The notes under the pieces are model-generated. The model saw nothing but the letters and a program-made list of their open reading frames with translations. It was not told where the DNA came from and made no database searches. Shown here piece by piece: positions 6,843 to 17,400 of a stretch of DNA of 20,827 nt (within the stretch, counting starts at the first letter, position 1; every line of letters starts with the position of its first letter). A program made the translations under genes and the position numbers. The DNA comes from JBBQED01 sp038320345. Lineage in GTDB: Bacteria; Bacteroidota; Bacteroidia; AKYH767-A; OLB10. The stretch covers positions 1 through 20,827 of the forward strand of contig JBBQED010000033.1 in NCBI GenBank assembly GCA_038320345.1, read 5' to 3'.

Positions 6843-9176
6843 ATGAAATCCTTCCTCCTTTTACAAAGTATTCTACTTTTTTCGTTCTTCAGTATTAACG
6901 CACAATCGCTCACTGGCATCGCACCTAATACTACTGTAGCTGGTCAGGGAACGCTTGATGTCACCATTACAGGTCCGGGAGTTTTTCTACAGCAATCATC
7001 TCAAAATGGCAATATTTACGATATTCATTTAATACAAGGAGCAACGTCAATTCCCATTTTTGATTACTTCAATTTCAATTTTTACACAACGTGTTATAAT
7101 GACTCTGCAACTACTCCTATTAATTATCCAGGTAACGCCCCAACAGGTTTATATGATCTCAGTGTAACAACAGTAGATCAATTTTTCAATTATCAAACAT
7201 TTACTTTACCACAGTCATTTACTATCCAACCACCTGATGGAAATGCGATTGGAAATATTTACGAAGATTTAAATCTTAACGGAATAAAAGATACAGGTGA
7301 ACCAAACTTAGTCTCACAGGGAATTGTCATCAACCCCGGAAATCATACGATAAATACTGATGGAAATGGAAATTTTAGTTATCCTTTAATCAATGGGACA
7401 TACACAATTACATGGACCAACAATGTGTATAATTACTTATATCTTTCTAGTGATTCTGCGAGTTACACTTTTACCATTGCAATTGCAAATGTGAATAATT
7501 TAAATTTCGGACTTCGACGAGCACTGACTACAATTACTCCCAATGCCAAAATCAAAGGATACACAGTAAGCACTATTATAGAAAGCCGAGGATTATTCAC
7601 GGGAACAGGATCAGGAAATATTTCTCAAGTTAGACTCTACAAAGTCGGGTATGGAAATATTTTAGCCCTCCCCAATTCGATCAATGTCATTGATAGTAAT
7701 ACAGCAACCGCAAATTTCTTAATACCAGCGAATGCATTTTCAGGAGTGTATGATGTTATCGTAACTCTAACCAATGCTGAGAGGCATATATTACCCTCCG
7801 CATTTACGGTTTTAAATCCTGAAGCCTATCTTATTGGTGTAACCTATATTGATATGAATGCTAATGGCATTCAAGACATTGGAGAATATGGAATTTCCGG
7901 ACAACGTGTACTCAGTTTACCTGATTCAATATCTAGCTACAGTGATATCAATGGGCATTACAGTATTGGAGTTTCGTTCGGAAATCACACTATACAATGG
8001 AATCCAGTTAATCCAGCATTATGGATATTAACTTCTGATTCCGCATCCTACACTGTAAATGCAATCTCAAATGTTGACAGTCTTGATTTTGGTATTCGTA
8101 CTACTAACCCACCTGGATCTGTTAATTTAATAATGACATCAAGTTTAAGAAGATGTAATTCCTATCATCAGCATATTCTTAACGTCTTGAATACGAGTAA
8201 CGGATTGATTAATGGAACGGCGTATTTCATCAAGAGTCCACTTATGACTAGCATTAATAGTTTTCCACCACCAAATGTAACAAATGGTGATACACTCAGT
8301 TGGAACTTGACGAATTTAATACCATTTGCCAGCGGATTTTCGATATTAATTTCTTCTTATTATCCAGGAGCAGGATCGGTGGTGGAAACAAAATCAATAG
8401 TTAATACAGATGATGGACTTGGCAACATACTTTATTCTGATACTGCAATCAGTATTGATAATGTGATTTGTGGAATAGATCCAAATGATAAATCAGTTTC
8501 ACCAGAAGGCATTGGTCAAGATCATTTAACCCTTACTGGTGAGTTATTAGATTATACCATCCGTTTTCAGAATACAGGAAACGACACTGCATTTAATGTT
8601 GTTATCTATGATAATTTAGATCAAAATCTGGATTTTACCACTCTACAAGTGATTGGATCCAGTCATGCAGTACAAACTGAAATTGATAATAATGGAAGAG
8701 TTAGCTTTACTTTTGCCAACATTTTACTCCCTGATAGCAATGTAAATGAACCTGCAAGTAATGGTTTTGTGAGATATACGATTCTCCCTAAAACAGGATT
8801 AGCTGACAGCAGTGTAGTCACGAATCAGGCATTTATTGTTTTCGATAGTAATCCAGCAGTAGTTACCAATGAAACTTTCAATACCTATGTCTTTGTGATC
8901 CCAGTAGGACTCAATACTGTATATTTAAATGATGACCCTACCCTCATTTATCCGAATCCTTTCAGTGATTACACAAATATCTTGTTCAGTAATCTCAGTG
9001 GTGAAAAATACAAACTAACTATTTATGATATCGGTGGAAAAATGGTAAAACAACTTTCTACAACAGGAGAGCATCTACTCTTGAAAAAAGAAAGTTTGCA
9101 ATCCGGAATGTATTTCTATCAGTTAATAAATGCTAGCGGCACACGAAAATCGGATGGTAAAATTATCATCGAATAA
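6843..9176 (+). CDS. T9SS-secreted SdrD-like surface/secreted protein (SdrD-B repeats, DUF7619-like, type A sorting domain)
   Basis: A signal peptide (about 1-20, cut after INA) directs export. Two tandem copies of a two-part module follow. The first part is TIG-like (residues about 22-130 and 228-325), each ending in GLYD or GVYD plus LP-x-SFT/AFT. The second is an SdrD B-like domain with a Ca-binding-type loop: IYEDLNLNGIKDTGE near 139 and TYIDMNANGIQDIGE near 334. Residues about 543-685 (GIDPNDKSVSPEG, then FQNTGNDTAFNV) match the DUF7619-type domain common in T9SS cargo. Residues about 700-777 (LIYPNPF, then GMYFYQL and DGKIIIE) are a T9SS type A sorting domain, removed on export. No enzymatic domain is visible, so a structural or adhesive role is inferred. 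The gene stands alone between the tRNA promoter region and a bidirectional terminator. Confidence 0.9.
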   Translation: MKSFLLLQSILLFSFFSINAQSLTGIAPNTTVAGQGTLDVTITGPGVFLQQSSQNGNIYDIHLIQGATSIPIFDYFNFNFYTTCYNDSATTPINYPGNAPTGLYDLSVTTVDQFFNYQTFTLPQSFTIQPPDGNAIGNIYEDLNLNGIKDTGEPNLVSQGIVINPGNHTINTDGNGNFSYPLINGTYTITWTNNVYNYLYLSSDSASYTFTIAIANVNNLNFGLRRALTTITPNAKIKGYTVSTIIESRGLFTGTGSGNISQVRLYKVGYGNILALPNSINVIDSNTATANFLIPANAFSGVYDVIVTLTNAERHILPSAFTVLNPEAYLIGVTYIDMNANGIQDIGEYGISGQRVLSLPDSISSYSDINGHYSIGVSFGNHTIQWNPVNPALWILTSDSASYTVNAISNVDSLDFGIRTTNPPGSVNLIMTSSLRRCNSYHQHILNVLNTSNGLINGTAYFIKSPLMTSINSFPPPNVTNGDTLSWNLTNLIPFASGFSILISSYYPGAGSVVETKSIVNTDDGLGNILYSDTAISIDNVICGIDPNDKSVSPEGIGQDHLTLTGELLDYTIRFQNTGNDTAFNVVIYDNLDQNLDFTTLQVIGSSHAVQTEIDNNGRVSFTFANILLPDSNVNEPASNGFVRYTILPKTGLADSSVVTNQAFIVFDSNPAVVTNETFNTYVFVIPVGLNTVYLNDDPTLIYPNPFSDYTNILFSNLSGEKYKLTIYDIGGKMVKQLSTTGEHLLLKKESLQSGMYFYQLINASGTRKSDGKIIIE

Positions 9177-9205
9177 ATAAGGAGATAATTAATAGCATAA
9201 ATTAT

Positions 9206-9238
9206 AAATCCCTGTTATCGGAAAGATGACAGGGATTT
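9206..9238. terminator. Bidirectional terminator between the T9SS cargo gene and murB
   Basis: AAATCCCTGTTATC (9206-9219) pairs with GATGACAGGGATTT (9225-9238) in a 14-bp stem with one G:T pair and loop GGAAA. TTTCTTTT follows on the + strand; A-rich sequence precedes, giving a weaker T-run on the - strand. It lies between convergent genes and can serve both. Confidence 0.85.
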
Positions 9239-9261
9239 CTTTTAATCGAGGAGATTAATTC

Positions 9262-10278
9262 TTAAATCAAATTCACTTCGGGATCAATGCGCACTCCAAA
9301 CTTTTGAATCACGGATTCGCGGATTTGCAATGCGAGTTCATAGACATCAGCACCTTTAGCATTGCCATAATTAACTAAAACGAGAGCTTGGTCTTTATGA
9401 GATCCTGTATCCCCTACTCTCTTGCCTTTCCAGCCACATTGTTCTATCATCCAACCTGCGGCAAGTTTTACTCTTTCATTAGCCAAAGGATAGCCTACTA
9501 TTTCCGGAAATTTAATTTTCAACTCATTAAATTGCGCTGTTGGAATTTCAGGATTCTTAAAAAAACTTCCTGCATTACCCAAGACTGCAGGATCAGGTAA
9601 TTTACTCTGACGAATCCGAATGACTGCATTACTGATATCTTTTGAAGATGGATTGGTAATTTCTTCTTTACTTAACTCTTGAGCAATGGCACCGTAGCTG
9701 GTGTTTAAGTTTGGAATTTTATTCAATTTGAAAGTTACTGAAGTAATAAAAAATTGATTCCGTACTTCATGCTTGAAAACACTTTCTCGATAACCGAATT
9801 TACACTCTTGATGAGTGAAGATTCTGGACTCTAAAGTTTCTACATTAAGCGCTTCGAGTTCAAAGAAAAGATCTTTCAATTCAACGCCATAGGCTCCAAT
9901 ATTTTGCATCGGACCTGCACCAACACTTCCTGGAATAAGACTAAGATTCTCTGCCCCATTCAAGTTGTGATCGAGTGTCCAGAGTACGAAGGAATGCCAA
10001 GATTCACCAGCAGCAGATCTCACCCAAACGGAATTCACATCTTCATTTACGATGCTTATACCTTTCAGATTATTCTTAATGACGAGTCCAGGAAAATCAC
10101 GCGTCAACAAAATATTACTTCCACCACCAATTATTAATCGATCTAAAGATTTCAAGTGATCATCTTGCAAAATCTGAATTATCTCTGCTGAGGAATTTAC
10201 TTCAACGAAATAATCAGCATGAGCATCGATACCAAAAGTATTATACTTCTTCAGGGATACATTCCGGGATATATTCAT
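9262..10278 (-). CDS. murB: UDP-N-acetylenolpyruvoylglucosamine reductase MurB
   Basis: This FAD enzyme uses NADPH to reduce UDP-GlcNAc-enolpyruvate to UDP-MurNAc in the cytoplasm, the second committed step of peptidoglycan synthesis. The 338-residue length and motifs match the E. coli-type (type I) family: KYNTFGI at the start, the FAD-binding stretch LIIGGGSNILL (about 48-58) and IPGSVGAGPMQNIGAYG (115-131), and YRES (163-166, the substrate Arg). GNAGSFFKNP (234-243) carries the catalytic Ser238, and EVNLI forms the C-terminus with catalytic Glu334. It lies 73 bp after rarA on the same strand, close enough for read-through from the upstream operon. That gap shows no convincing promoter of its own. 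A shared terminator stands 24 bp past its end. Confidence 0.97.
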   Translation of the reverse strand: MNISRNVSLKKYNTFGIDAHADYFVEVNSSAEIIQILQDDHLKSLDRLIIGGGSNILLTRDFPGLVIKNNLKGISIVNEDVNSVWVRSAAGESWHSFVLWTLDHNLNGAENLSLIPGSVGAGPMQNIGAYGVELKDLFFELEALNVETLESRIFTHQECKFGYRESVFKHEVRNQFFITSVTFKLNKIPNLNTSYGAIAQELSKEEITNPSSKDISNAVIRIRQSKLPDPAVLGNAGSFFKNPEIPTAQFNELKIKFPEIVGYPLANERVKLAAGWMIEQCGWKGKRVGDTGSHKDQALVLVNYGNAKGADVYELALQIRESVIQKFGVRIDPEVNLI

Positions 10279-10351
10279 ATCAGGGATTAGCGATCAATAG
10301 TGTATAAATTCAATGCAATCAATTTTACGAGGGCTATAAGAAAATAATATT

Positions 10352-11620
10352 TCAATATTCATACTTATCCTTCCATCTCACTTTAAGAAACTGCCTTAAT
10401 TCATTTTCGCGCATATTCTCTCCGGGCTCATAAAATTTTGTCCCACTCAAACCATCGGGAAGAAATTCAAGATCGGCAAAATTATTTTCAAAATCGTGGG
10501 CATAACGGTACCCACTACCGTAATCCAGATCTTTCATTAAACGCGTGGGTGCATTGCGTAGATGCAAGGGTACTGGACGATCGCCCTTCTCACGGACTTC
10601 TTTTTGCGCTTTGCGAATAGCGATATAACTGGCATTACTTTTTGCTGATGCTGCTAGATAAACTGTTGCTTGAGCAAGGTTCAACACACACTCGGGGTAG
10701 CCTATCATTTCAACAGCACTAAAGCAAGCGGTTGCAAGTAAAAGTGCATTAGGATTTGCGTTTCCGATATCTTCAGACGCCAGAATCACCAACCGCCTAG
10801 CGATAAAGCGAGGTTCTTCTCCACCTTCCACCATTCGTGCGAGCCAATACAATGCACCATTGGGATCGCTACCTCTGATGGATTTAATATAAGCAGAGAT
10901 CACATCATAATGTTGCTCTCCGCCTTTATCATACGCTGCTGATCGTTGCTGAGCAACATCCATAACGATTTTATCAGTTACCACTACTGGAGTTTCAGCA
11001 ATACTCTGCACAACCAGTTCCAACAGATTCAACATTTTGCGGGCATCGCCACCACTTAAATTAAAAAGTGCTCCGGTATCTTGTAGTTTTACCTGACGCT
11101 TACTCAATTCTTCATCTCTCACAATTGCTGTTTCGAGCAACTGCATCATATCTTCTTCAGATAATGGATTGAGAATATACACTTGGCAACGTGAAAGTAA
11201 TGGTCGGATAACTTCGAAGGAAGGATTTTCTGTAGTTGCACCGATCAACAATAAATATCCTTGCTCTACAGCACCTAAGAGTGAGTCTTGCTGTGATTTA
11301 TTAAATCGATGTATCTCATCAATAAACAGCACTGCTTTTCCTGATTCCTTTGCTTTAGCAATAACTTCACGCACTTCTTTTACTCCTGAAGAAATAGCGC
11401 TGAGCGAAAACATTGGAAGGCCGGCATTGGAGGCAATAATACTTGCTAACGTAGTTTTCCCAACACCAGGAGGGCCCCAAAAAATAATGGAAGGTAATTT
11501 ACCAGCATTCATGAGCCTTCTGAGAACACCATCTTTGCCCGATAAATGAGGCTGGCCAATCAGATCATCGAGTGATTGGGGCCGCATGCGTTCAGCAAGA
11601 GGAACCGAAGGGGTTTTCAT
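10352..11620 (-). CDS. rarA: Replication-associated recombination ATPase RarA (MgsA)
   Basis: RarA is an AAA+ ATPase related to clamp-loader subunits and WRNIP1 that acts at stalled or blocked replication forks. Visible motifs: PLAERMRPQSLDDLIGQ at the start, Walker A GPPGVGKTT (49-57), Walker B LFIDEIHRF (98-106), sensor 1 GATTENPSFE (127-136) and LLSRC (141-145) with the likely arginine finger. The C-terminal half carries the family's tetramerisation region (SDPNGALYWLARMVEGGEEP, then RRLVILASEDIGNA). At 422 residues the length is typical. Its ATG overlaps the stop of the upstream OmpA lipoprotein gene by 4 bp (ATGA, 11620-11617), implying coupled translation with the surface-protein genes, an unexpected partnership for a replication factor. 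Confidence 0.96.
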   Translation of the reverse strand: MKTPSVPLAERMRPQSLDDLIGQPHLSGKDGVLRRLMNAGKLPSIIFWGPPGVGKTTLASIIASNAGLPMFSLSAISSGVKEVREVIAKAKESGKAVLFIDEIHRFNKSQQDSLLGAVEQGYLLLIGATTENPSFEVIRPLLSRCQVYILNPLSEEDMMQLLETAIVRDEELSKRQVKLQDTGALFNLSGGDARKMLNLLELVVQSIAETPVVVTDKIVMDVAQQRSAAYDKGGEQHYDVISAYIKSIRGSDPNGALYWLARMVEGGEEPRFIARRLVILASEDIGNANPNALLLATACFSAVEMIGYPECVLNLAQATVYLAASAKSNASYIAIRKAQKEVREKGDRPVPLHLRNAPTRLMKDLDYGSGYRYAHDFENNFADLEFLPDGLSGTKFYEPGENMRENELRQFLKVRWKDKYEY

Positions 11621-13536
11621 TGTGAGGCTGTATCCTTTGCGATATTCCGGATAGTGATTTCGATACGATTATTCACTTCCTGTTCTTCTTCGAGACAAAG
11701 TAATCCGTTCACGCATTGGTTTAACAATTTTGTTTCACCAAATCCTTTTGCATTAAGCCGTTCTGCTTTTATCCCACGAGAAACTAAATATTGTAAAACG
11801 AGATCTGCTCTTTTCTGAGTTAATTTTAAGTTATCAGCATCACTGCCTCGCGCATCTGTAAAAGATGCAATTTCAATTTCCAAACGAGGATTATCGGAAA
11901 GTAATTTTACTAAAAGCTCCAATGCATCCCCCGCCGCAGTTTTAAGTTGGAAATCTTTCTTTTTAAATGAAATGCCCGCCCATTTGAATGGTTTGTTCAA
12001 TTGCACTTTACGCAATTCGACAGGAACATTGACCACTTCAGAGAACCGTTTTCCTTTTGTAGAGGTGGCAGTTTCGAGATAAAAATAATCGCGCTGATCA
12101 CAATGAAAACTATATTCTTTATCAGGATCTGCTTTAATTTTTATCTCCCCAAAAGCATCTGTCATATACTTTTCCTCTTTCATTTCTGCTGATATCACAG
12201 TTACCGAAGTATTCTTAACTGCTAAACCATTATCACGATCTGTTACTTTAACAACAATCTGTAGACGAGGTGGATTTTTTACGAATGAATAGATGCGGTC
12301 GGTACTGCTATTGCGTGTAGAGCTAAGATATCCATTAGTCCCTGTGGAATCTATGATATAACCAAAATCATCCTGTGAACTATTTAATGGATAACCCAAA
12401 TTTATGGGCTCCATCCATTTACCATTATCATTTCTAGTTTCAAAAATATCGAGTCCACCTAAACCCAAGTGACCATCGGAAGCAAAAAATAAAGTAGTAT
12501 CATTTGCTAAGAAGGGAAACATTTCATTTCCCTCGGTATTTACTGTAGGTCCAAGATTTTCAGGCTGACTCCAAGTATTTCCGCCTTCCCAACGCACTCT
12601 GTAAATATCAGTACCTCCATAACCCCAAGGCATATCCGAAATAAAGTAAAGGACAGTACCATCGCTATTCAATGCGGGGTGTCCAACAGAATAATCTCCG
12701 CTGTTAAAATACATTTCCCCTTTGATAATCCATTTGCCATCTAGAAATTCTGCTTTATAGATTTTAAGCACGTTAACATTTCGCTTATTCTTTTCAGCCT
12801 TATTGCTAGTATAGTTATTACGTGTAAAATACATCGTATTAAAATCGTGGGTAAACACTGCAGGACCTTCGTTAAAGCGACCATTTACTTCTCCGCGGAG
12901 AGGCTCGGGATCTAGCCAATTTCCTTTATCTGTTTTTTTAGCATAGAACAAATCCAGAAAACGATGACCTGTTCCATCAGATTTAGTTGTACTCAGTCCT
13001 TTAAAACTCATATCAGAAAGAAAAACAATTCCAGAGCGATAAAAAGCAGGACTAAAATAACTTTCTGCAGGAGTATTAAATCGAAGAGGCGTAATTACAT
13101 AAATAGAAGTATCCTGATAAAACTGATTAATGCTATCACAAGAACTCAATAAACGCTGCGCACGAAAATCTGTAGTATTTAAAGAAATATATTTAGTGAG
13201 ATACTCTTTCGCTTCTTCATACTTCGCATTGCGCATTAAAGCTTCTGCTAGGAAGAGATTCCATTCGGGCTTTGCATTCTCCAATTTCACTGCGCGCTTA
13301 TACCAGAACTCTGCTCTTTGAGAATTTCCAATTTGACGATAACAATCTGAAATATTAATAATCGATTGATCATCGAGACGTTTTCTTAATACGTACTCGT
13401 AATTTTCTGCAGCAGGAGCATAAGCAAACTGCTCATAATTTTCATTAGCTGTACGCAATCGAACTTGTACACAACTTGCCAGAAGCAGTAATGCACTAAA
13501 AAGACACAACCTAATTAAATTCCGTATACGCATCAT
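11617..13536 (-). CDS. PorE-like OmpA-family lipoprotein (TPR, beta-propeller, CarboxypepD-reg-like, OmpA domains)
   Basis: A lipobox L-A-S-C ends at Cys22, predicting a lipoprotein. Residues about 30-130 look like TPR helices (NYEYVLRKRLDDQ, then AEFWYKRAVKLE). Residues about 145-410 contain PD40/WD40-like blades (FLSDMSFKG, YFTRNNYTS, YFISDMPWGYGGTDIYR, FFASDGHLGLGGLDIFE). Residues about 415-510 resemble a carboxypeptidase-regulatory beta-sandwich. Residues about 524-635 form an OmpA C-terminal domain with the meso-DAP-binding pair Asp566 (GSDADN) and Arg576 (KRA). This four-domain order matches PorE of Porphyromonas gingivalis, a T9SS-associated protein that binds peptidoglycan. Its start overlaps the PorP/SprF-like gene by 1 bp (TAATG), and it overlaps rarA by 4 bp. 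The likely role is anchoring the neighbouring secretion/adhesin assembly to the cell wall; a specific PorE function is inferred from architecture and context. Confidence 0.85.
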   Translation of the reverse strand: MMRIRNLIRLCLFSALLLLASCVQVRLRTANENYEQFAYAPAAENYEYVLRKRLDDQSIINISDCYRQIGNSQRAEFWYKRAVKLENAKPEWNLFLAEALMRNAKYEEAKEYLTKYISLNTTDFRAQRLLSSCDSINQFYQDTSIYVITPLRFNTPAESYFSPAFYRSGIVFLSDMSFKGLSTTKSDGTGHRFLDLFYAKKTDKGNWLDPEPLRGEVNGRFNEGPAVFTHDFNTMYFTRNNYTSNKAEKNKRNVNVLKIYKAEFLDGKWIIKGEMYFNSGDYSVGHPALNSDGTVLYFISDMPWGYGGTDIYRVRWEGGNTWSQPENLGPTVNTEGNEMFPFLANDTTLFFASDGHLGLGGLDIFETRNDNGKWMEPINLGYPLNSSQDDFGYIIDSTGTNGYLSSTRNSSTDRIYSFVKNPPRLQIVVKVTDRDNGLAVKNTSVTVISAEMKEEKYMTDAFGEIKIKADPDKEYSFHCDQRDYFYLETATSTKGKRFSEVVNVPVELRKVQLNKPFKWAGISFKKKDFQLKTAAGDALELLVKLLSDNPRLEIEIASFTDARGSDADNLKLTQKRADLVLQYLVSRGIKAERLNAKGFGETKLLNQCVNGLLCLEEEQEVNNRIEITIRNIAKDTASQ

Positions 13537-14462
13537 TAGAAGTAACGTGGGGATTTCATCTTAATCACAGGGAATCCGAAATCATAGCCTAACATAAATT
13601 CATGTGATCCGGGTAGATAATTTTTTAGTCGGCCTACAGCATAATCATAGGAATATCCTACTCTAAGTTTACGACTAATTTGATATTCCAAAAGAATCAC
13701 AATAGCAGATTTAGAGCGATAAGAACCGCCAATCCAGAAAATATCATTAATCAGGAAGTTGATATTTAGATCATATTGAATGGGAGTATGACCTTCTGCT
13801 TTTACTAATATAGAAGGTTTTATTTTGATGTCTGTTTCAGTTTCGATTACACCACCTGTTGTAAAATAAAAACGGCGATCCATTTTATGTGTAGGTGTAG
13901 AGGGATCTAAAGAAGCCGCTTCATTAGGATCATAACTAATCAAGAAAGGAGAAGATAATCCTGCATAGAACAAATTACGATAATAATATATTCCTAGTCC
14001 CGCATTCGGAACAAGGCTGTTAAACGTATTGTAATCAAAAACCTGATCGCCCGGATCCCAGTAGTTTAACTTCACCGTTTCAGAACTAAAATTACTGAAG
14101 CCTGCTTGAATACCTACCGAAAGTTTATCATCACCTAATGGAAGATGATAAGCAAATTGAGCGTACATATCTGTTTGACTTGTAACACCAATTTTATCCT
14201 GCTGCATGATCAGACCTAGTCCTAAATTTTTCTTTTTTATCAAGCCATGAATAGAAGCAGAATAAGTAACGGGTGCCCCTTCGAGACCAGCCCATTGTTT
14301 GCGATAGAGCATGGTTGCGCTGATATATTCTTTACTTCCGGCATAAGCAGGATTAAGCAGTAAGCCATTAAACATATAATGACTCATTAGCGGGGTCTGC
14401 TGCGCCTCCGTAAAGAAGGACAACAGTAAGAGGACAAATACTATTAAGGCGTGCTTCTTCAT
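13536..14462 (-). CDS. PorP/SprF family type IX secretion outer-membrane protein
   Basis: A signal peptide (about 1-20, cut after TEA) leads a 308-residue protein with the PorP/SprF family opening: PLMSHYMFNGLLLNPAYAGSKE, slightly changed from the usual form, followed by YRKQWAGLEGAPVTYSASIHG. Glycine- and aromatic-rich alternating strands follow, as in a 14-strand outer-membrane barrel, ending in a beta-signal-like region. SprF of Flavobacterium johnsoniae is needed for surface delivery of the gliding adhesin SprB, and family members are encoded next to type B cargo. The same arrangement is seen here: its ATG shares one base with the stop of the SprB-like gene (TAATG, 14464-14460). It is therefore the dedicated partner of that protein by inference. 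Confidence 0.92.
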   Translation of the reverse strand: MKKHALIVFVLLLLSFFTEAQQTPLMSHYMFNGLLLNPAYAGSKEYISATMLYRKQWAGLEGAPVTYSASIHGLIKKKNLGLGLIMQQDKIGVTSQTDMYAQFAYHLPLGDDKLSVGIQAGFSNFSSETVKLNYWDPGDQVFDYNTFNSLVPNAGLGIYYYRNLFYAGLSSPFLISYDPNEAASLDPSTPTHKMDRRFYFTTGGVIETETDIKIKPSILVKAEGHTPIQYDLNINFLINDIFWIGGSYRSKSAIVILLEYQISRKLRVGYSYDYAVGRLKNYLPGSHEFMLGYDFGFPVIKMKSPRYF

Positions 14463-17400
14463 TATCTCCTCAGGTCTAAAAACGTATCATACACTTTATT
14501 CAGCAAGCGAACTTTAAGTAAAACAAAATAAGTACCATCAGGAAGAGGTTCGCCATTATTTCCGGTTCCGGCCCAATCATTTCGGTAACTATTCTTTTCA
14601 AAAACTACTACTCCCCAACGATTATAAACTACTAGATTATTATCAGTAAAGTCTTCCAAACCTTTTACCAGAAAGACATCATTAAATCCATCTGAGTTAG
14701 GAGAGAATGCATTTGGAAGTTGAATTTTCCCAAGACAATCAATCGAATCACGGCGAGTGATTTTAATCGATGCAGAATCACGACAGTTTCCGTTTACCAC
14801 TGTCCACTGGAAAATATTAGTACCAATATTCAAATCAAAAACAGGAGTAAATGATTTAGAAGAATCTTGGATCGTCACGTTAGGCGATAAAGCTGTCCAA
14901 TATCCATAACCAAACTGTGGACGCGTAGCATTGAGATTAGCAGTGCTCTCACAAACTGTTCGATCGATACCTGGAATAGAAGTAATCACAGAAGCAACGG
15001 TTACCACAACCTGTGAACTAACAGCACACTTACCATCAGAAACAGTCCAAGTAAATGTATTATCACCAAGAGGCAAATTACTGATTTGTGTATTCACAGC
15101 AGTTGAATCACTGAAGATAACTACACCTTGAGGACCGCTCACCTGCCAGAATCCAATACCATAATTCGGAACCGTGGCATTTAACGACGTTGAGTTCTCG
15201 CCACACAATGTAATATCAGATCCTGCTTCTGAAATTAATTGAGGAGGTTGAGTCAATGTAAAACTTCCAGTTCCGGTACAACCATTCTGGTCGGTTACGA
15301 AAACAGTATAGGTATTTGCAGGAAGATTCAATAGGTTTTGAGTGAGCGCACCAGTATTCCAGATAAACTGATAAGGTGCAGTTCCACCATTCACACTGAG
15401 AAATATTTCTCCATCATTTGACTGATAACAAGTAAGGTTATATGGAGGATTTTTTTGAGGGGTTACCGCATTGATTGTTATGGAATCCGGTTGACTGATG
15501 GTTACGCTTCTTATCAGCAAACAAGATGCTGCATCACTTGCTGTAAGGGTATATGTTCCAGCAGGTAAATTCGAAACAGAGGAAGTGACATCAGGAAGAT
15601 TACTCCATGAATAAGTTAAAGGAGCAGTTCCACCCGTCACTACAATATTAATAAATCCATTATTACCTCCATAGCAAGAAACATTTCCAGAATCCACACT
15701 CACTAAAGTGGGGCCGGTGAGATTACTAATATTTGCAATACTACTTTTCGAACAGCCTTTAAAATCGGTAACTGTTACCGTATAACTATTAGCAGCGAGA
15801 TTAAACAATGTATCATTTACTGAACCAGTTGACCATAAATAAGTATAGCCCGGTACTCCACCAGTTGCTATGAGTGCAACTGAACCATTCGCCACGCCGC
15901 AGGATGCATTTTGCAGGAGTGGGAAATTAATTTGAATCGCAGCAGGTTGAGAAACGGTAAATGTTTGATTAGAAGTACACCCTTGAAAATCGGTAACTAT
16001 TACTGCGTAACTATTTGCCGTAAGACCGCTTAAATCTTCTGTTACTTGAGAGGTATTTGTCCACACAAAAGTATAAGGATTCACACCACCACTCACACTA
16101 ATATCAATGCTACCATCACTACCACTATTACACGTAACACTATCAATTGCTACTAAAGTAATCACTGGAGATCCAGTATTAATGATGGTAAACACACTAT
16201 CCTGCTGGCACAAACTATCATCCGTTACGGTAACCGTATAAGAAGCTGCAGCAAGACTAGAAATTGTTGAAGATGCATCATTGGTTGACCACAGATAGGT
16301 AAAGTTACCACTACCACCTGATGCGGATGCAGTTAAAATTCCATTGGGCAGTCCGCACGTAGCATTCGTTGTTGTAACCGAAATAACTATTGGAATTCCG
16401 GAATCAATAGTATCTGTAAAATTACTAATACAATTATTGAAATCGGTAACTGTTACAGTATAAATACCTGAAGGAACTCCTGAGAGATCTTGAGTGGTTG
16501 CAGCGTTGCTCCATAAATAAGTATAGGTTGGTGAACCCTGAGTAACATCAATATCTATTGCACCATTTGATCCTCCAGCACATGAAACATTTGTTACACT
16601 TACCAAGGAAATCTGAGGACCACTAGTATTACCAATAGTAAATGTTTTCTGCAAGGAACATCCTTTACTATCCGTCACAGTCACTGTATAATTTCCAGAT
16701 AAAAGATTTTGAATGGTAGAAGTAGTATCACCATTAGACCAAAGGAAAGAATAACCAGGAGTACCACCGCTTATTGTAAGTTGAATGCTACCATTAGCGC
16801 TACCACATGAAGATGCAATTATTGTTGATTGAATTGAAATTGAATCTGGCTCAGTGATACTTACCACAAGATTTCCTGTACAACCCGCGCTATCAGTTAT
16901 CGTAACGGTATAATCAGCAGCAGTCAAGTTACTCAGATCTTCGGTGATTGCAGTATTTGACCAAAGGAAGGTGAATGGAGTGACCCCTCCTACTACGGTA
17001 ATATTAATACTTCCATCATTCCCGTTCTTACAACTAACATTTTGTATAGACGATACTGTTGCCGAAGGACCAGCAATATTTCCTACGATGACGGAGTCGG
17101 TTCGCTTACATAAATTCTGATCGGTGACTGTAACCGTATAAATAGCTGGTAATAAATTTGAGATCGTTTGAGTACCACTTGCATTTGACCATTGATAACT
17201 ATAAGATCCTGTTCCCCCTGCAGGAACTGCGGTAGCTGAACCAGTAGGAAGATTACAATTAGCATTCGTCACTAGAAAAGATATCGCAAGTGGATTAGGA
17301 TTTGTCAAAACAAAACTTGCTGTATCGGTACAACCTGTAAAATCCGTTACTGTTACTGAATAAGTTCCCGCACCAAGATTTGTAATCACTAAACCTGTAT

